Positions 50,701 to 61,014 of a stretch of 64,000 nucleotides of DNA are shown here, in pieces. The DNA is from an uncultured Vibrio sp. (GTDB taxonomy: Bacteria > Pseudomonadota > Gammaproteobacteria > Enterobacterales > Vibrionaceae): the NCBI RefSeq assembly GCF_963675395.1, contig NZ_OY776223.1, positions 2,232,001 to 2,296,000 on the forward strand, given 5' to 3'. The notes under the pieces are model-generated. The model had not been told where the DNA came from, did no database searches, and worked only from the letters and a program-made list of their open reading frames with translations. Each line of letters begins with the position of its first letter. The stretch's first letter is position 1. The position numbers and the translations under genes were made by a program.

Positions 50701-52303
50701 CATAAACCCTGTCGTGGATGTTCCGGTTTATGTGGCATTCAAACAGCAATCTGGTGCTTTTAGTAATGAAGTTTCTATCAACCCAGGTTTTAATGTGGAT
50801 GTAAATAACGTTTACTTTGATAACGATGGTAAAGCTTCCTTTAATCTACGTTACCCAGAGGCAGGTAAAGTTAGGCTTCGTGCACAGCTTCAGGGCGACG
50901 ATGACTCCAAGGGTGAAAACAACTTTGTTAGCTTCCCGGCTTACCTGAAAGTAATTGCAACTAGTACTACTCAAGATGGCACTTGTAACAACAGTGGTAT
51001 AGGTTGTTACAATGGATTTGTTGCTGCGGGTGAAGAGTTTGATATGACCATTACCGCTTATCAAGATGATGACTCTGTAGCGAAAAACTACCAAGAAGAG
51101 ACTATTGTAATCAGCAACAGCGTTAAGTATCCGTCCAATGGGGCGCAAGCCAAACTTCTGAATGAAAAACTACCAGAATCAAGTCAATGGTCTAGTGGCA
51201 GTGTGACGTTTGCTCAATCTGTTTCAGAAGTTGGTGCTTTTGAATTCATAGCTAAAGCGCCAGTAGCTAAAGATGAATTGGATAAATCACTCTATCTTGG
51301 TAGTAACGCGTTCAAAATCAAAGATGGCGAGCTGACGGTCGGTCGCTTCTATCCAGATTACTTTAAAGTAACGGGTACTGAATGGCTCTACCCTGATAAT
51401 CAAAATAATTCAGTGTACATGGGACAGAATTTTAAGTCTGTTAACTTTGAAGTAACAGCATATAACGCGGTAGGCGGGGCAACTCAAAACTATGGCGATT
51501 TTTCGGAACAATTGAAAGCAAACTTGCACTTGGCGGGGAGTTACTCAGATAGACTTAGCATTTCGGATTCCGATTTGACGAGTGACAACTGGTCGGGAGC
51601 AGTGTGGAGCAAAGCCTGGGATAACTCAGTTTATTGGCGTAAAGATTTATCTTTGCCGAGTCCCGATGGTCCATTTAATTCAAAACTACCGGCAGACAAG
51701 GATAGTTCCACCAAAACGTCTGTTGCGCTTTCACTTAATAATGATGGCTCGAAAGTATCTGGATATGTTGACCCTACGCGGTTCTTAAAAGAAGGACCAA
51801 ATAACATTAAAGAGAGAATGATTTCGCAACAGCTACTATCGCAACCTGATGTCAGGTTTGGTCGCATAGCTCTGGATGATGTGGGAGTGAATCAGGGTAA
51901 ATCTGTCAATATCCCCCTTAGAGTGGAGTACTGGAGAGATAACCGATTCGTTTTAAACAGTAAGGATAACGGGACAACAGTATCCCCAACTCTAAAAAGC
52001 CAGGAGCCAGTTTGGCCTGATGATGGCTCCGACTGCGATATTTTACTTGAAGGCGTCAGAACGACGGTTAACGATGGTGCCATGCGTGAACTTATTGCTA
52101 AGCAAGAGCGCGCAGACTGTGGACGTCAACAAGCTGAAGTTTGGCTTAATCTCGACCCTAGTGGTAACAACCTTCCTTGGCTAAAATACGATTGGGACAA
52201 TGATGGTTCAGAAGAAAACCCATCCTCCGTCGTCACCTTCGGCATTCACCGTGGTAATGACCGCGTGATTTACCGGGGTGAGCCGGGATTAACGGCCCAG
52301 TAA
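47714..52303 (+). CDS. mshQ: MSHA tip/adhesin-like protein MshQ
   Basis: A 1529-residue exported protein with a Sec signal peptide (MKKTILFFISLSLSAFSYA). After about 58 residues comes a Gly-Asn repeat (about 59-80), then a beta-rich section with several cysteines, a region that looks like an L-type lectin fold (about 530-800: FDHYAYDGNGADGVALVISD then GFAGGWLGIGIDEFGNFW), and a long C-terminal beta-sandwich part (DUF6701-like). It is the last msh gene; large MshQ proteins occur there in vibrios. A sugar-binding role is inferred from the lectin-like block, not shown. The ATG at 47714 follows AAGGA. Confidence 0.85.
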   Translation: MKKTILFFISLSLSAFSYADTWQATESCSFKLQESFAFEAEYQAYQQNGVIYLRKQGGGNGHGNGNGNGNGNGNGNGNGNVILHPLWSADDQVSGIFGEYDLNDGQIYTLRIEYHNVRKHGNTYFADLDYFLYHNGVQVKAASAENQFFTNMSDRADVFFDNGRGLSGLDCNPGPRPTHNQTPNFAVPDNVCQLFPEPVQGWQQEESKLIVTNSTVRALGWSDEYRAANTVSNKTELFYYSPNMNQPNQQQYVKLGFDSANQNDAIDRLYKNPICGDGTGCDIGDKDGSDWLAARKVPKPSALNTTFNASKRLTVRMQPEDSNFYGQVCSLSSSYCGYEQNGSKVTIFLKQDLKKLDINGYNTDKSVELKIAGGRKIQNFMYESGGHLSLYFADDAELTVKRFKNIGARPKLIFGSNVTWNVVGRDRPVASYTGDNADFKLEDAYFDYRTTQSDLVLPVIYGPQASVHFKTAASQQFKGFILAKSLVLDTSEQIDGAVTSRWLDMRGSTQVDKPDYPQPCWTSPQPKQCKPLPPENFDNGSLANWSVMGFKDSEGNVSDSPVVSDRRFILNSNKQYQATASAYNYTFPSDQNYLEIEFDHYAYDGNGADGVALVISDASVPPKTGAFGGPLGYGMKLQKYHSSEVSQDVEGFAGGWLGIGIDEFGNFWREGGDDVDIHSDRHSDRVVVRGSGAKDSNEKWLKGYPLIKESEYTEILDGRENIKHRYKVVLNSRNANTMTLAVFRKIGENGDWDPVIEEFDVFQNGRFNYTPENFRLSVTASTGWDTNTHAVDNFQVCADKYQKITNGIHHFEFEYAKTGSICQASDVILRACMNESCSETYPSSITGGTSGSSIDPVTVSLLPVSSSTVSWEDGDSVTFSDSVALKLRAHQSGSAKLGIAKIENDSIIQLGFTGTRCLISGELTEDNCKITFNSAALGVNTPDKIAGRPFLDRESQLNSDYSTLPYLDFCGATSTKQAGDTGETRNITLSMEHVDPINPVVDVPVYVAFKQQSGAFSNEVSINPGFNVDVNNVYFDNDGKASFNLRYPEAGKVRLRAQLQGDDDSKGENNFVSFPAYLKVIATSTTQDGTCNNSGIGCYNGFVAAGEEFDMTITAYQDDDSVAKNYQEETIVISNSVKYPSNGAQAKLLNEKLPESSQWSSGSVTFAQSVSEVGAFEFIAKAPVAKDELDKSLYLGSNAFKIKDGELTVGRFYPDYFKVTGTEWLYPDNQNNSVYMGQNFKSVNFEVTAYNAVGGATQNYGDFSEQLKANLHLAGSYSDRLSISDSDLTSDNWSGAVWSKAWDNSVYWRKDLSLPSPDGPFNSKLPADKDSSTKTSVALSLNNDGSKVSGYVDPTRFLKEGPNNIKERMISQQLLSQPDVRFGRIALDDVGVNQGKSVNIPLRVEYWRDNRFVLNSKDNGTTVSPTLKSQEPVWPDDGSDCDILLEGVRTTVNDGAMRELIAKQERADCGRQQAEVWLNLDPSGNNLPWLKYDWDNDGSEENPSSVVTFGIHRGNDRVIYRGEPGLTAQ
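47888..47953 (+). repeat. Hexanucleotide tandem repeat in mshQ (Gly-Asn)
   Basis: Eleven 6-base units of GGAAAT/GGCAAT (unit 2 is GGTCAT) encode (Gly-Asn)11, with one His. Much of it follows a 12-base GGAAATGGCAAT period. Because units are six bases, slippage would change length but keep the frame. Confidence 0.9.
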
Positions 52304-52368
52304 CAAACGACGGTTTTTGCGCTTAAGTTAGGAAACTGCAAGAAATTGGTGCTTTCAGCCCATGTTTG

Positions 52369-52407
52369 TGTACCAATACCTTGCTGTGACAGCGAGGCAT
52401 TGGTACA
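52369..52407 (+). terminator. Long hairpin between mshQ and mreB
   Basis: An 18-bp stem with one A-C mismatch and one G-T pair (52369-52386 with 52390-52407), with a TGA loop. It is followed by TTTAGGAC and a later TTTTTG, so it is a plausible terminator for the msh transcript, though the T run is not adjacent. The mreB start is 49 bases on. Confidence 0.5.
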
Positions 52408-52446
52408 TTTAGGACAATTTTTGTCTTTAATATTTTTGCAGGATGA

Positions 52447-53499
<1,053 letters not shown>

Positions 53500-53505
53500 A
53501 AGTTT

Positions 53506-53532
53506 AGGTGGAGCTTACGAGCTTCACCTTCA
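53506..53532 (+). terminator. Hairpin between mreB and mreC
   Basis: AGGTGGAGCT (53506-53515) pairs with AGCTTCACCT (53520-53529), one G-T pair, TACG loop, then TCATTTCT. A leaky terminator or attenuator fits the known excess of MreB over MreC and MreD. Confidence 0.5.
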
Positions 53533-53645
53533 TTTCTGCTCTCTCTGTAATTCAAATATGCTCCATTCCTGAATGTATTTAATGCAAGATTTCAGGTTGC
53601 CAATTAAGGCTCAATAACTATGGAAGCAATCAGGTCAAAAACAAG

Positions 53646-54545
53646 ATGAATCCGATCTTTGGCAGAGGACCATCTCTGCAATTACGTCTGTTTTTTGCTG
53701 TCATCATGTCGGCGAGCTTAATGCTGGCGGACAGTCGTCTCGATACGTTCTCTAACGTTAGATATTTACTGAACAGTGCGGTCGCGCCTATTCAGTATGC
53801 CGCTAACTTACCTCGTAGTATGTTCGATGGGGTCTTTGAGCGTTTCAATAAGCGTCAGACTCTCGTGGAAGGTAATCGTAATTTAAAGCGAGAAGTGCTA
53901 CGTCTGAAAAGCGAGCTGATCTTGCTCGATCAATATAGAGAAGAAAACCAACGCTTACGCAAGCTGTTGGGATCATCCTTTGTCCGTGATGAAAAGAAAG
54001 TCGTGACGGAAGTTATGGCAGTCGACACGTCACCTTATCGTCACCAGGTCGTGATAGATAAAGGCCAGATCGACGGTGTATATGTGGGTCAGCCGGTTAT
54101 CAACGAAAAAGGCATTGTCGGTCAGGTAACGTTTGTTGCTGCGCATAACGCTCGAGTCTTGCTGCTGACTGATGCCAAGAATGCCATTCCTGTTCAGGTG
54201 ATCCGTAATGACATCAGAGTGATCGCGTCCGGCAACGGTGAAATGGATGAAATCCAACTCGAACATATTCCAACCAGTACCGATATTCAGGTTGGCGACT
54301 TGTTGGTGACATCTGGACTGGGTGGTATTTACCCAGAAGGTTATCCGGTTGCGAATGTCACTATCGTGGATCACGATACTCGCCAAGAGTTCGCGTCCAT
54401 TAAAGCGGAACCTGTGGTTGAGTTTGATCGTCTGCGATACCTGCTACTCATTTGGCCCAATGAAGATCGTCAACATAAAGCCATGCAATCCAATGTCGAT
54501 GAAGATGTAGAGCAAGTGGAATTAGAGGTAACTGATGGCGAGTAA
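53646..54545 (+). CDS. mreC: Rod-shape protein MreC
   Basis: A 299-residue bitopic protein: short cytoplasmic start, one membrane segment (LRLFFAVIMSASLMLADS), a coiled coil (about 60-105) and a periplasmic beta domain with VDKGQ-type segments. It links MreB to the periplasmic cell-wall machinery. It overlaps mreD by 11 bases. Confidence 0.95.
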   Translation: MNPIFGRGPSLQLRLFFAVIMSASLMLADSRLDTFSNVRYLLNSAVAPIQYAANLPRSMFDGVFERFNKRQTLVEGNRNLKREVLRLKSELILLDQYREENQRLRKLLGSSFVRDEKKVVTEVMAVDTSPYRHQVVIDKGQIDGVYVGQPVINEKGIVGQVTFVAAHNARVLLLTDAKNAIPVQVIRNDIRVIASGNGEMDEIQLEHIPTSTDIQVGDLLVTSGLGGIYPEGYPVANVTIVDHDTRQEFASIKAEPVVEFDRLRYLLLIWPNEDRQHKAMQSNVDEDVEQVELEVTDGE

Positions 54546-55023
54546 TGTATTTCGCAGCCGAATGGTTATTGGCGTTAGCTTTTTCGTTGCGCTGGTTTTG
54601 CAAACCATCCCGTGGCCGGGCGATCTGGAACTATTCCGTCCGTCATGGCTGTTTTTAGTTACCTGTTACTGGGTGTTGGCTCTGCCGAACCGAGTTAATG
54701 TCGGTAGTGCTTTAATTCTGGGTTTGATATGGGACATATTAGTCGGTTCGACTTTGGGAATTCGGGGCATGATGATGTCGATTATCATCTATTTGGTCGC
54801 GCTGAATTTCTTGTTAATCCGCAATATGGCATTGTGGCAACAATCGATTTTAATTGCCTTTTTTACTGTGTTACTGGAACTTTTTATATTCTGTGGGGAA
54901 TATTTGAACCAGGACGTAGTATTTAACCCATTATCTCTGTGGACGGCGGCAATAAACTGTATACTTTGGCCATGGATGTTTTTATTAATGCGACGAGTGC
55001 GTCGGGCATGGCACGTCAGGTAA
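54535..55023 (+). CDS. mreD: Rod-shape protein MreD
   Basis: A 162-residue polytopic membrane protein with about five hydrophobic segments (MVIGVSFFVALVLQTIP, LFLVTCYWVLALP, ALILGLIWDILVGS, and others). Standard third member of the mre operon. Confidence 0.93.
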   Translation: MASNVFRSRMVIGVSFFVALVLQTIPWPGDLELFRPSWLFLVTCYWVLALPNRVNVGSALILGLIWDILVGSTLGIRGMMMSIIIYLVALNFLLIRNMALWQQSILIAFFTVLLELFIFCGEYLNQDVVFNPLSLWTAAINCILWPWMFLLMRRVRRAWHVR

Positions 55024-55027
55024 CAGT

Positions 55028-55597
55028 GTGAAAAAAAGCTTATCACTCGTTCTCGCTTCAGGCTCTCCGAGAAGAAAGGAGTTGCTTGCTCAACTGGGGT
55101 ACGATTTTGACATCGTATTGCCTGATGTTGAGGAAGCTAAACACGCTTATGAGCAGGCGCAAGATTATGTGTTGCGCCTTTCTCTGGAAAAAGCTCTGGC
55201 AGGCTTAGCATTGGCTAAGCCTGATTCCGTTGTATTGGGTTCTGACACTGTGGTGGTATGCGATGACCAGGTGTTGGAGAAACCCACAAATTTCGAAGAT
55301 GCGAAGCGTATGCTTACTCGCTTATCTGGTCGTCGCCATCAAGTGATGACCGCAGTGAGTGTCGTTTCATCGCAACAACAACATTCAGTGGTCGTTATCA
55401 CTGATGTCTGGTTCAAGCCCTTGACTCACGAAGAAATCGAACAATATTGGCAGTCAGGAGAACCATGCGATAAAGCTGGAAGTTATGGTATTCAGGGACT
55501 CGGAGGGCGTTTTGTCACCCGAATCGAAGGCAGTTATCACGCAGTAGTAGGCTTACCTTTGTTCGAAACCGATCAGCTAATTCAAGAGTTTTTATAA
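55028..55597 (+). CDS. maf: Maf-family dTTP/UTP pyrophosphatase (YhdE)
   Basis: A 189-residue nucleotide pyrophosphatase with the family start LASGSPRRKELLAQLG, the catalytic SDTVV block and GGRFV. YhdE-type Maf proteins hydrolyse dTTP, UTP and modified derivatives. The GTG start at 55028 is four bases after mreD, and rng follows, the same order as in E. coli (mreBCD-yhdE-rng-yhdP-tldD). Confidence 0.93.
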   Translation: MKKSLSLVLASGSPRRKELLAQLGYDFDIVLPDVEEAKHAYEQAQDYVLRLSLEKALAGLALAKPDSVVLGSDTVVVCDDQVLEKPTNFEDAKRMLTRLSGRRHQVMTAVSVVSSQQQHSVVVITDVWFKPLTHEEIEQYWQSGEPCDKAGSYGIQGLGGRFVTRIEGSYHAVVGLPLFETDQLIQEFL

Positions 55598-55615
55598 TTA
55601 TTTTGAGGTGTGCAC

Positions 55616-57085
55616 ATGAGTGCAGAATTGCTGCTAAACGTGACCCCGAGTGAAACTCGTGTGGCCATGATTGAAGGTGGAGTGCTACAAGAAATTCATA
55701 TCGAGCGCGAATCTCGTCGCGGTATCGTAGGTAACATCTACAAAGGCAAAGTCAGTCGCGTACTTCCGGGTATGCAAGCGGCCTTCGTCGATATCGGTTT
55801 AGATAAAGCGGCATTTTTGCATGCGTCTGATATCGTACCGCATACAGAGTGTGTGGCAGAAAACGAAAAGCAACAGTTTCAAGTGCGTGATATTTCAGAA
55901 CTGGTTCGCCAGGGGCAGGATATCGTGGTGCAAGTGGTTAAAGATCCGCTGGGTACCAAAGGCGCCCGTTTAACGACCGACATTACACTTCCTTCCCGCT
56001 ACTTGGTTTTCATGCCAGGAGCGAGTCACGTAGGTGTGTCACAACGTATCGAAAGTGAACGCGAACGTGAGCGTTTAAAGAAAGTCGTCAACCAATACTG
56101 TGATGAACACGGTGGATTCATTATCCGAACTGCAGCTGAAGGTGCGGATGAAAAAGAGCTTTCTCAGGACGCGGCCTTTCTAAAACGCTTATGGATTAAA
56201 GTCATGGAGCGCCGTTCTAAATATAAAACTCGTTCAACGCTTTACGGTGAGCTGGGTCTGGCGCAGCGTATCCTACGTGATTTTGTTGGCACAGAGCTGG
56301 ATAAGATTCTAGTCGACTCACGTTTAGAGTATGACAACTTGCATGAGTTTACCTCGGAATATGTCCCCGAGTTGACCGACAAGTTGGAACTTTATGAAGG
56401 CGATAAGCCTATCTTCGATATGTACGACACGGAGAATGAGATACAACGTTCTTTAGAGCGTAAAGTTGAGTTAAAGTCTGGCGGCTACCTGATCATTGAT
56501 CAAACTGAAGCAATGACCACCATTGATATTAATACCGGTGCGTTTGTTGGTCGTCGTAACTTAGAAGAGACGATCTTCAACACCAATATTGAAGCGACTC
56601 AGGCCATCGCTCGTCAACTGCGTTTACGTAATCTTGGCGGTATCATCATTATCGACTTTATCGACATGGCTTCTGAAGTGCATCGTCAACGCGTTATTAC
56701 GTCACTTGAAGCTGCGCTATCAAAAGATCGAGTAAAAACCAACATTAACGGCTTTACGCAATTGGGTCTGGTTGAGATGACCCGTAAACGCACGCGTGAA
56801 AGTATTGAACATATTCTTTGTTCCGGTTGTCCTACTTGTGAAGGTCGCGGCACGGTGAAAACGGTCGAGACGGTATGTTTCGAGATTCTGCGCGAAATCA
56901 CCCGAGTGAATCGAGCGTATGATGCGGACAACTTTGTTGTTTATGCGTCTCCGTTTGTTGCAGAAGCGTTGCTCGGTGATGAATCACATGCGCTGGCAGA
57001 ACTCGAGGTCTTTATTGGTAAGCAAGTTCGAATTCAGGCTGAGCCCCTGTACATTCAGGAACAGTTTGACGTTGTGATGATGTAA
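55616..57085 (+). CDS. rng: Ribonuclease G
   Basis: A 489-residue endoribonuclease, exactly the E. coli length: S1 domain (about 38-120), RNase H-like part, DNase I-like catalytic part with metal-binding TTIDINTGAFVGRRN and IIIDFIDM, and the zinc-link CSGCPTCEGRG. It processes 16S rRNA 5' ends and decays mRNAs. The ATG at 55616 has GAGGTG upstream; a GTG six bases earlier is less likely. Confidence 0.96.
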   Translation: MSAELLLNVTPSETRVAMIEGGVLQEIHIERESRRGIVGNIYKGKVSRVLPGMQAAFVDIGLDKAAFLHASDIVPHTECVAENEKQQFQVRDISELVRQGQDIVVQVVKDPLGTKGARLTTDITLPSRYLVFMPGASHVGVSQRIESERERERLKKVVNQYCDEHGGFIIRTAAEGADEKELSQDAAFLKRLWIKVMERRSKYKTRSTLYGELGLAQRILRDFVGTELDKILVDSRLEYDNLHEFTSEYVPELTDKLELYEGDKPIFDMYDTENEIQRSLERKVELKSGGYLIIDQTEAMTTIDINTGAFVGRRNLEETIFNTNIEATQAIARQLRLRNLGGIIIIDFIDMASEVHRQRVITSLEAALSKDRVKTNINGFTQLGLVEMTRKRTRESIEHILCSGCPTCEGRGTVKTVETVCFEILREITRVNRAYDADNFVVYASPFVAEALLGDESHALAELEVFIGKQVRIQAEPLYIQEQFDVVMM

Positions 57086-57096
57086 TTGGGACATTT

Positions 57097-60000
57097 GTGA
57101 ATTTTGGTTTTAACCGTTTGGTGCGATTTTGTGCGTGGAGTTTAGCCACTGTATTGGTGTTACTCGCGATTGTCGTGACGACACTGCGTGTCACATTACC
57201 ACAACTCGACCATTTCCAAGATGAGATCAAAACCTGGGTCAAACAAGGCACAGGTTTTGATTTTTCTATTTCCAACGTTGCTGGCTCCTGGCGAAACAGC
57301 CACCCTTCAATCACGTTACTTGGTTTAGAAGCAAACTTGCCGAACAACCAGGAAGCACGCTTTGCCGTTGATGAGCTTCAGATTGAATTTGATTTGATCC
57401 AGTCTCTTTTTCAGCTCAAACCAGTCGTTGCGGATTTGACTATTCACAACTTGGCGCTGGATATTCGCAGTGTGAGTATTCTCCCAAGCGCTGAAAGTAA
57501 AATGCCCGTGGCGACATCGGAAAAAAGTGAAGTAAAGCTAATCGACCAATTAGACTCACTTTTGCTGCGTCAGTTTGAAGACTTTACCATCACTAACTCA
57601 CGAATTTGGTATAAGTCCATTTCTGGTGAAACGAGACGGTTGGATATCGAAAGACTCCGTTGGAGCAATCAGGGTAAACACCATTTATCCGAAGGGACGG
57701 TTAGTATCGCCGATGCTAAGATTAACTCCTTGTTGGTAAGTGCTAACTTTAAAGATCATGGTTCATTGCGCGATGTTTCGGGCGAGTTTTATGTCAGCGC
57801 TCAAGATGTCTCTGTGGCACCTTGGCTAACCACCTATATGCAAGCAGAATCTGGCGTAGAGTCAGGTAAAGTGAGCTTGAATACCTGGCTTACCCTGAAA
57901 CACAGTCAACCTAATTATGCCTATGTAGAACTGCAGCCGTCTGAGTTAGTCTGGAACGAAAATGGCCGTCACGAGCTATTCATTGAAGCTGGCATTTTTA
58001 AGTTGTTGCCGGATAAAAATGGATGGAAAGTAAATGGTCACTCACTTCAAGTTCGAACTGATGAACAACAATGGCCAGAGCTAGACGTTGCGTTTGACTG
58101 GCAGCCTTCCGGATGGGTGCTGAACCTCTCCGAAATCGACATTGAATCCATCACACCATTGATAAAGCTTGCACCTGAGTCGGAATCAACCAGCGATTTT
58201 ATCGATCAGATAAAGCCCAAAGGACGACTGGAAGATATCCGCCTCTCGATGAATGGTGGATGGGAGACGTTGCGCTATTCTGCTGATCTGGATGAATTGG
58301 GTTTAACGCAGTGGGCGTTATTACCGGGCTTTCAACATGTTCAGGGAAGCGTGTCTGGTAATATTCATCAAGCCAAAGCCAATGTGACGGTGATTGATGA
58401 TGTCTTTCCTTATGGTGACGTGTTTCAAGCGCCGCTGAATATTAAGCAGGGCGAGGTCGATATTGTCTGGCAACAAGATGAACAAGGCTGGCGCTTGTGG
58501 GCAGATAAAGTCACGGCTGCAACGCCTGATTTACAGGTATTGGGGGCTTTTCGTTTAGATTTCCCGAAAGATCGAAGTCCGTTTCTGTCATTTTATGCTG
58601 AAGCGGATCTGTACAACGCGGGTGAAACCTGGCGTTATTTACCCACTTTAGCTCTTGGGCAAGATCTCACCGATTACCTCTCTACCGCAATTCAAGGCGG
58701 TAAAGTGAATAGCGCGAAGTTGCTTTGGTACGGTGAACTTGGCGATTTCCCATATGAGCAACACGACGGTATGTTTCAGGCTTGGGTTGGCCTTAAGGAT
58801 GCAAAATTCAGCTTTGATACTGCCTGGCCACCCATCACGGATCTACAGTTGGATTTGTTATTTGAAAATGACGCCATGTATCTGGAGTCTAATTCGGCGA
58901 CACTCAATGGTGTTGCGGCTGAGCGAATTACGGGTCGTATTCCAAAACTAGCCCCTGATGGGCATATTGAAATTGAAGCTAAAGCCAGCGCGCCAGGGAA
59001 CGAAGTTCGTGATTACATGATGGCGACGCCCTTGGTGGGTTCGGTCGGTGCCGCGTTGACCGCACTGCAAGTCAGTGGCCCGGTTTACTCGGAGTTTCAG
59101 CTCAATATTCCATTTGATAAAGAGAATAAACCGAGAGCATGGGGCTACGCGGATCTTAAAGACAATCGCATCGATATTGATGCGCCGCCAATGACGTTAG
59201 AAAAGGCGACCGGACGCATTCATTTTGATAACGATGTCGTTACCACATCTGGTTTTGCCGCTGAGTTATTAACGCAGTCTATCTCTCTGGATTTTCGTGG
59301 AGAAAGCGCGCAGCAGGGTTACGATGTGACCATCAATACACTCGGTGACTGGGACGTAGAACCATTAAAGCCTTATGTCGGGGAGCGGTGGTTGAACTTG
59401 GTCTCTGGTCACGCGCCATGGCAAATGGACATCGACTTGCAGCTCAATGATGTGGGCTTTACTTATCAAGTTGACGTCTTAGCGCAACTCAATCGAGTCG
59501 TCAGTGAATATCCGTATCCGCTGAACAAAAAAGTGGGTGAGTCTGGTCAGGCCAAGCTACAGGCAGCAGGAAATCAAGAAAACATTTCTGCTCGCCTGGA
59601 GATCCCTAACGCAAAATACCAGACAGAGATAGACATTACTGGCGAGCTTCCGCAGTTAACGGCGACCAACTTAATGATTGGGCAAGGTGGTTTCAAGGCG
59701 AGCCCAATTGCCGGACATGATGCATCCATACGTGTCGATGAGCTTGATGTTGACAACTGGCTAGAACTGCTGAATGTACCGTCTAGTCGCACCCCGTCAG
59801 TTCTCTCCAATATGAAGACGCCGACCATCCCGTTACCAACTCGGGTGGATATTGAGGCTCAGAGCTTAACGCTCGGTGAGCTTGAATTCCATGATGTTGA
59901 CGTTAATGCCAGGAAAAAGAACTCAAACTGGCAAATGCAGGTGAATAGTCAGGAGGTGAAAGGTAAAGCGAACTACCTGAAACCGAATAACTTGACGGTA

Positions 60001-60975
60001 TCGTTAGATCATCTGCATTTGTACATTCCGGGCTTTGATGAGATCGAGAAAAATCGAAGCTCCATCTTTGCCAGTGAAGATCAAAATGCGCCGTTAATCA
60101 CCAAATTTGACCGTCAGTTTCATGATGAGATGCCAAACTTAAAACTGAATATTAATGATTTCTGGTTGCAAGGGTATAAGGTGGGCAAGGTAAATGTTGA
60201 CTTGCAGCGTCGTGATGATCGTCTGGAGTGGAAAAAGCTTACCTTCAGTAGTGGAAAAAACAGCATCGATATGAGTGGTTGGTGGGCGCTGAATGACGAG
60301 CGCAGTCATTCCAATTTGATCATGAAGGTAAAAGGTGACAACAACACCGATCTTATGGAGCGTTTCGGTATCACTTCAGGGATCCAGCAGGCGCCATTTG
60401 AACTGAATGCCAACATGGAGTGGGATGGCGCGCCTTGGTCGATGAGAACCCAAACATTACAAGGCGATGTATCGACGGAATTTGGTAAAGGTGTCATCAG
60501 TGAAGTGAGTGGTGCCGCACGCCTGCTGGGCTTGTTCAGCCTTGACTCCATCATTCGTAAGATGCAGCTCGATTTTACCGATGTGTTTGATAAAGGGATG
60601 GCGTTCAATTCGATTACTGGCTCGGGCAAAATTCAGGATGGCGTATTTGTCACCAATGATATCGTCATGGATGCGCTTGCCGGGAAAATGCAGATTCGTG
60701 GCATGGCCGACGTCACGAATAGAATGGTGGATGCTGAGGTAAAATTTACGCCTGATATTACGTCTGGCTTACCCATGTTGACCGCTTTCGCCGTCGCACC
60801 ACAAACCGCCTTATACGTGCTGGCTATCTCGACGGTGATTTCACCGGTGGTTGAGGTATTCACTCAAGTGAACTATGAAGTCAAAGGGCCGCTCGAATCA
60901 CCGACGGTCAAAGAGATATCGCGTAGTCAGGGTGAATATAAGTTGCCAGAAAAGCTGCGTGAGCAGGCGCAATAA
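57097..60975 (+). CDS. yhdP: AsmA-like protein YhdP
   Basis: A 1292-residue protein anchored by one N-terminal membrane helix (FCAWSLATVLVLLAIVVTTLRV), with a long beta-rich periplasmic body and a conserved C-terminal part (SGSGKIQDGVFVTNDI then GMADVTNRMVDAEVKFTP). It is the YhdP/TIGR02099 member of the AsmA-like group, which with TamB and YdbH carries phospholipid to the outer membrane. The GTG start at 57097 lies 11 bases after rng. Confidence 0.92.
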   Translation: MNFGFNRLVRFCAWSLATVLVLLAIVVTTLRVTLPQLDHFQDEIKTWVKQGTGFDFSISNVAGSWRNSHPSITLLGLEANLPNNQEARFAVDELQIEFDLIQSLFQLKPVVADLTIHNLALDIRSVSILPSAESKMPVATSEKSEVKLIDQLDSLLLRQFEDFTITNSRIWYKSISGETRRLDIERLRWSNQGKHHLSEGTVSIADAKINSLLVSANFKDHGSLRDVSGEFYVSAQDVSVAPWLTTYMQAESGVESGKVSLNTWLTLKHSQPNYAYVELQPSELVWNENGRHELFIEAGIFKLLPDKNGWKVNGHSLQVRTDEQQWPELDVAFDWQPSGWVLNLSEIDIESITPLIKLAPESESTSDFIDQIKPKGRLEDIRLSMNGGWETLRYSADLDELGLTQWALLPGFQHVQGSVSGNIHQAKANVTVIDDVFPYGDVFQAPLNIKQGEVDIVWQQDEQGWRLWADKVTAATPDLQVLGAFRLDFPKDRSPFLSFYAEADLYNAGETWRYLPTLALGQDLTDYLSTAIQGGKVNSAKLLWYGELGDFPYEQHDGMFQAWVGLKDAKFSFDTAWPPITDLQLDLLFENDAMYLESNSATLNGVAAERITGRIPKLAPDGHIEIEAKASAPGNEVRDYMMATPLVGSVGAALTALQVSGPVYSEFQLNIPFDKENKPRAWGYADLKDNRIDIDAPPMTLEKATGRIHFDNDVVTTSGFAAELLTQSISLDFRGESAQQGYDVTINTLGDWDVEPLKPYVGERWLNLVSGHAPWQMDIDLQLNDVGFTYQVDVLAQLNRVVSEYPYPLNKKVGESGQAKLQAAGNQENISARLEIPNAKYQTEIDITGELPQLTATNLMIGQGGFKASPIAGHDASIRVDELDVDNWLELLNVPSSRTPSVLSNMKTPTIPLPTRVDIEAQSLTLGELEFHDVDVNARKKNSNWQMQVNSQEVKGKANYLKPNNLTVSLDHLHLYIPGFDEIEKNRSSIFASEDQNAPLITKFDRQFHDEMPNLKLNINDFWLQGYKVGKVNVDLQRRDDRLEWKKLTFSSGKNSIDMSGWWALNDERSHSNLIMKVKGDNNTDLMERFGITSGIQQAPFELNANMEWDGAPWSMRTQTLQGDVSTEFGKGVISEVSGAARLLGLFSLDSIIRKMQLDFTDVFDKGMAFNSITGSGKIQDGVFVTNDIVMDALAGKMQIRGMADVTNRMVDAEVKFTPDITSGLPMLTAFAVAPQTALYVLAISTVISPVVEVFTQVNYEVKGPLESPTVKEISRSQGEYKLPEKLREQAQ

Positions 60976-61014
60976 ACTACCTCAGTTTTCAAAGAAGTTA
61001 AGGAAGGAAAACAC

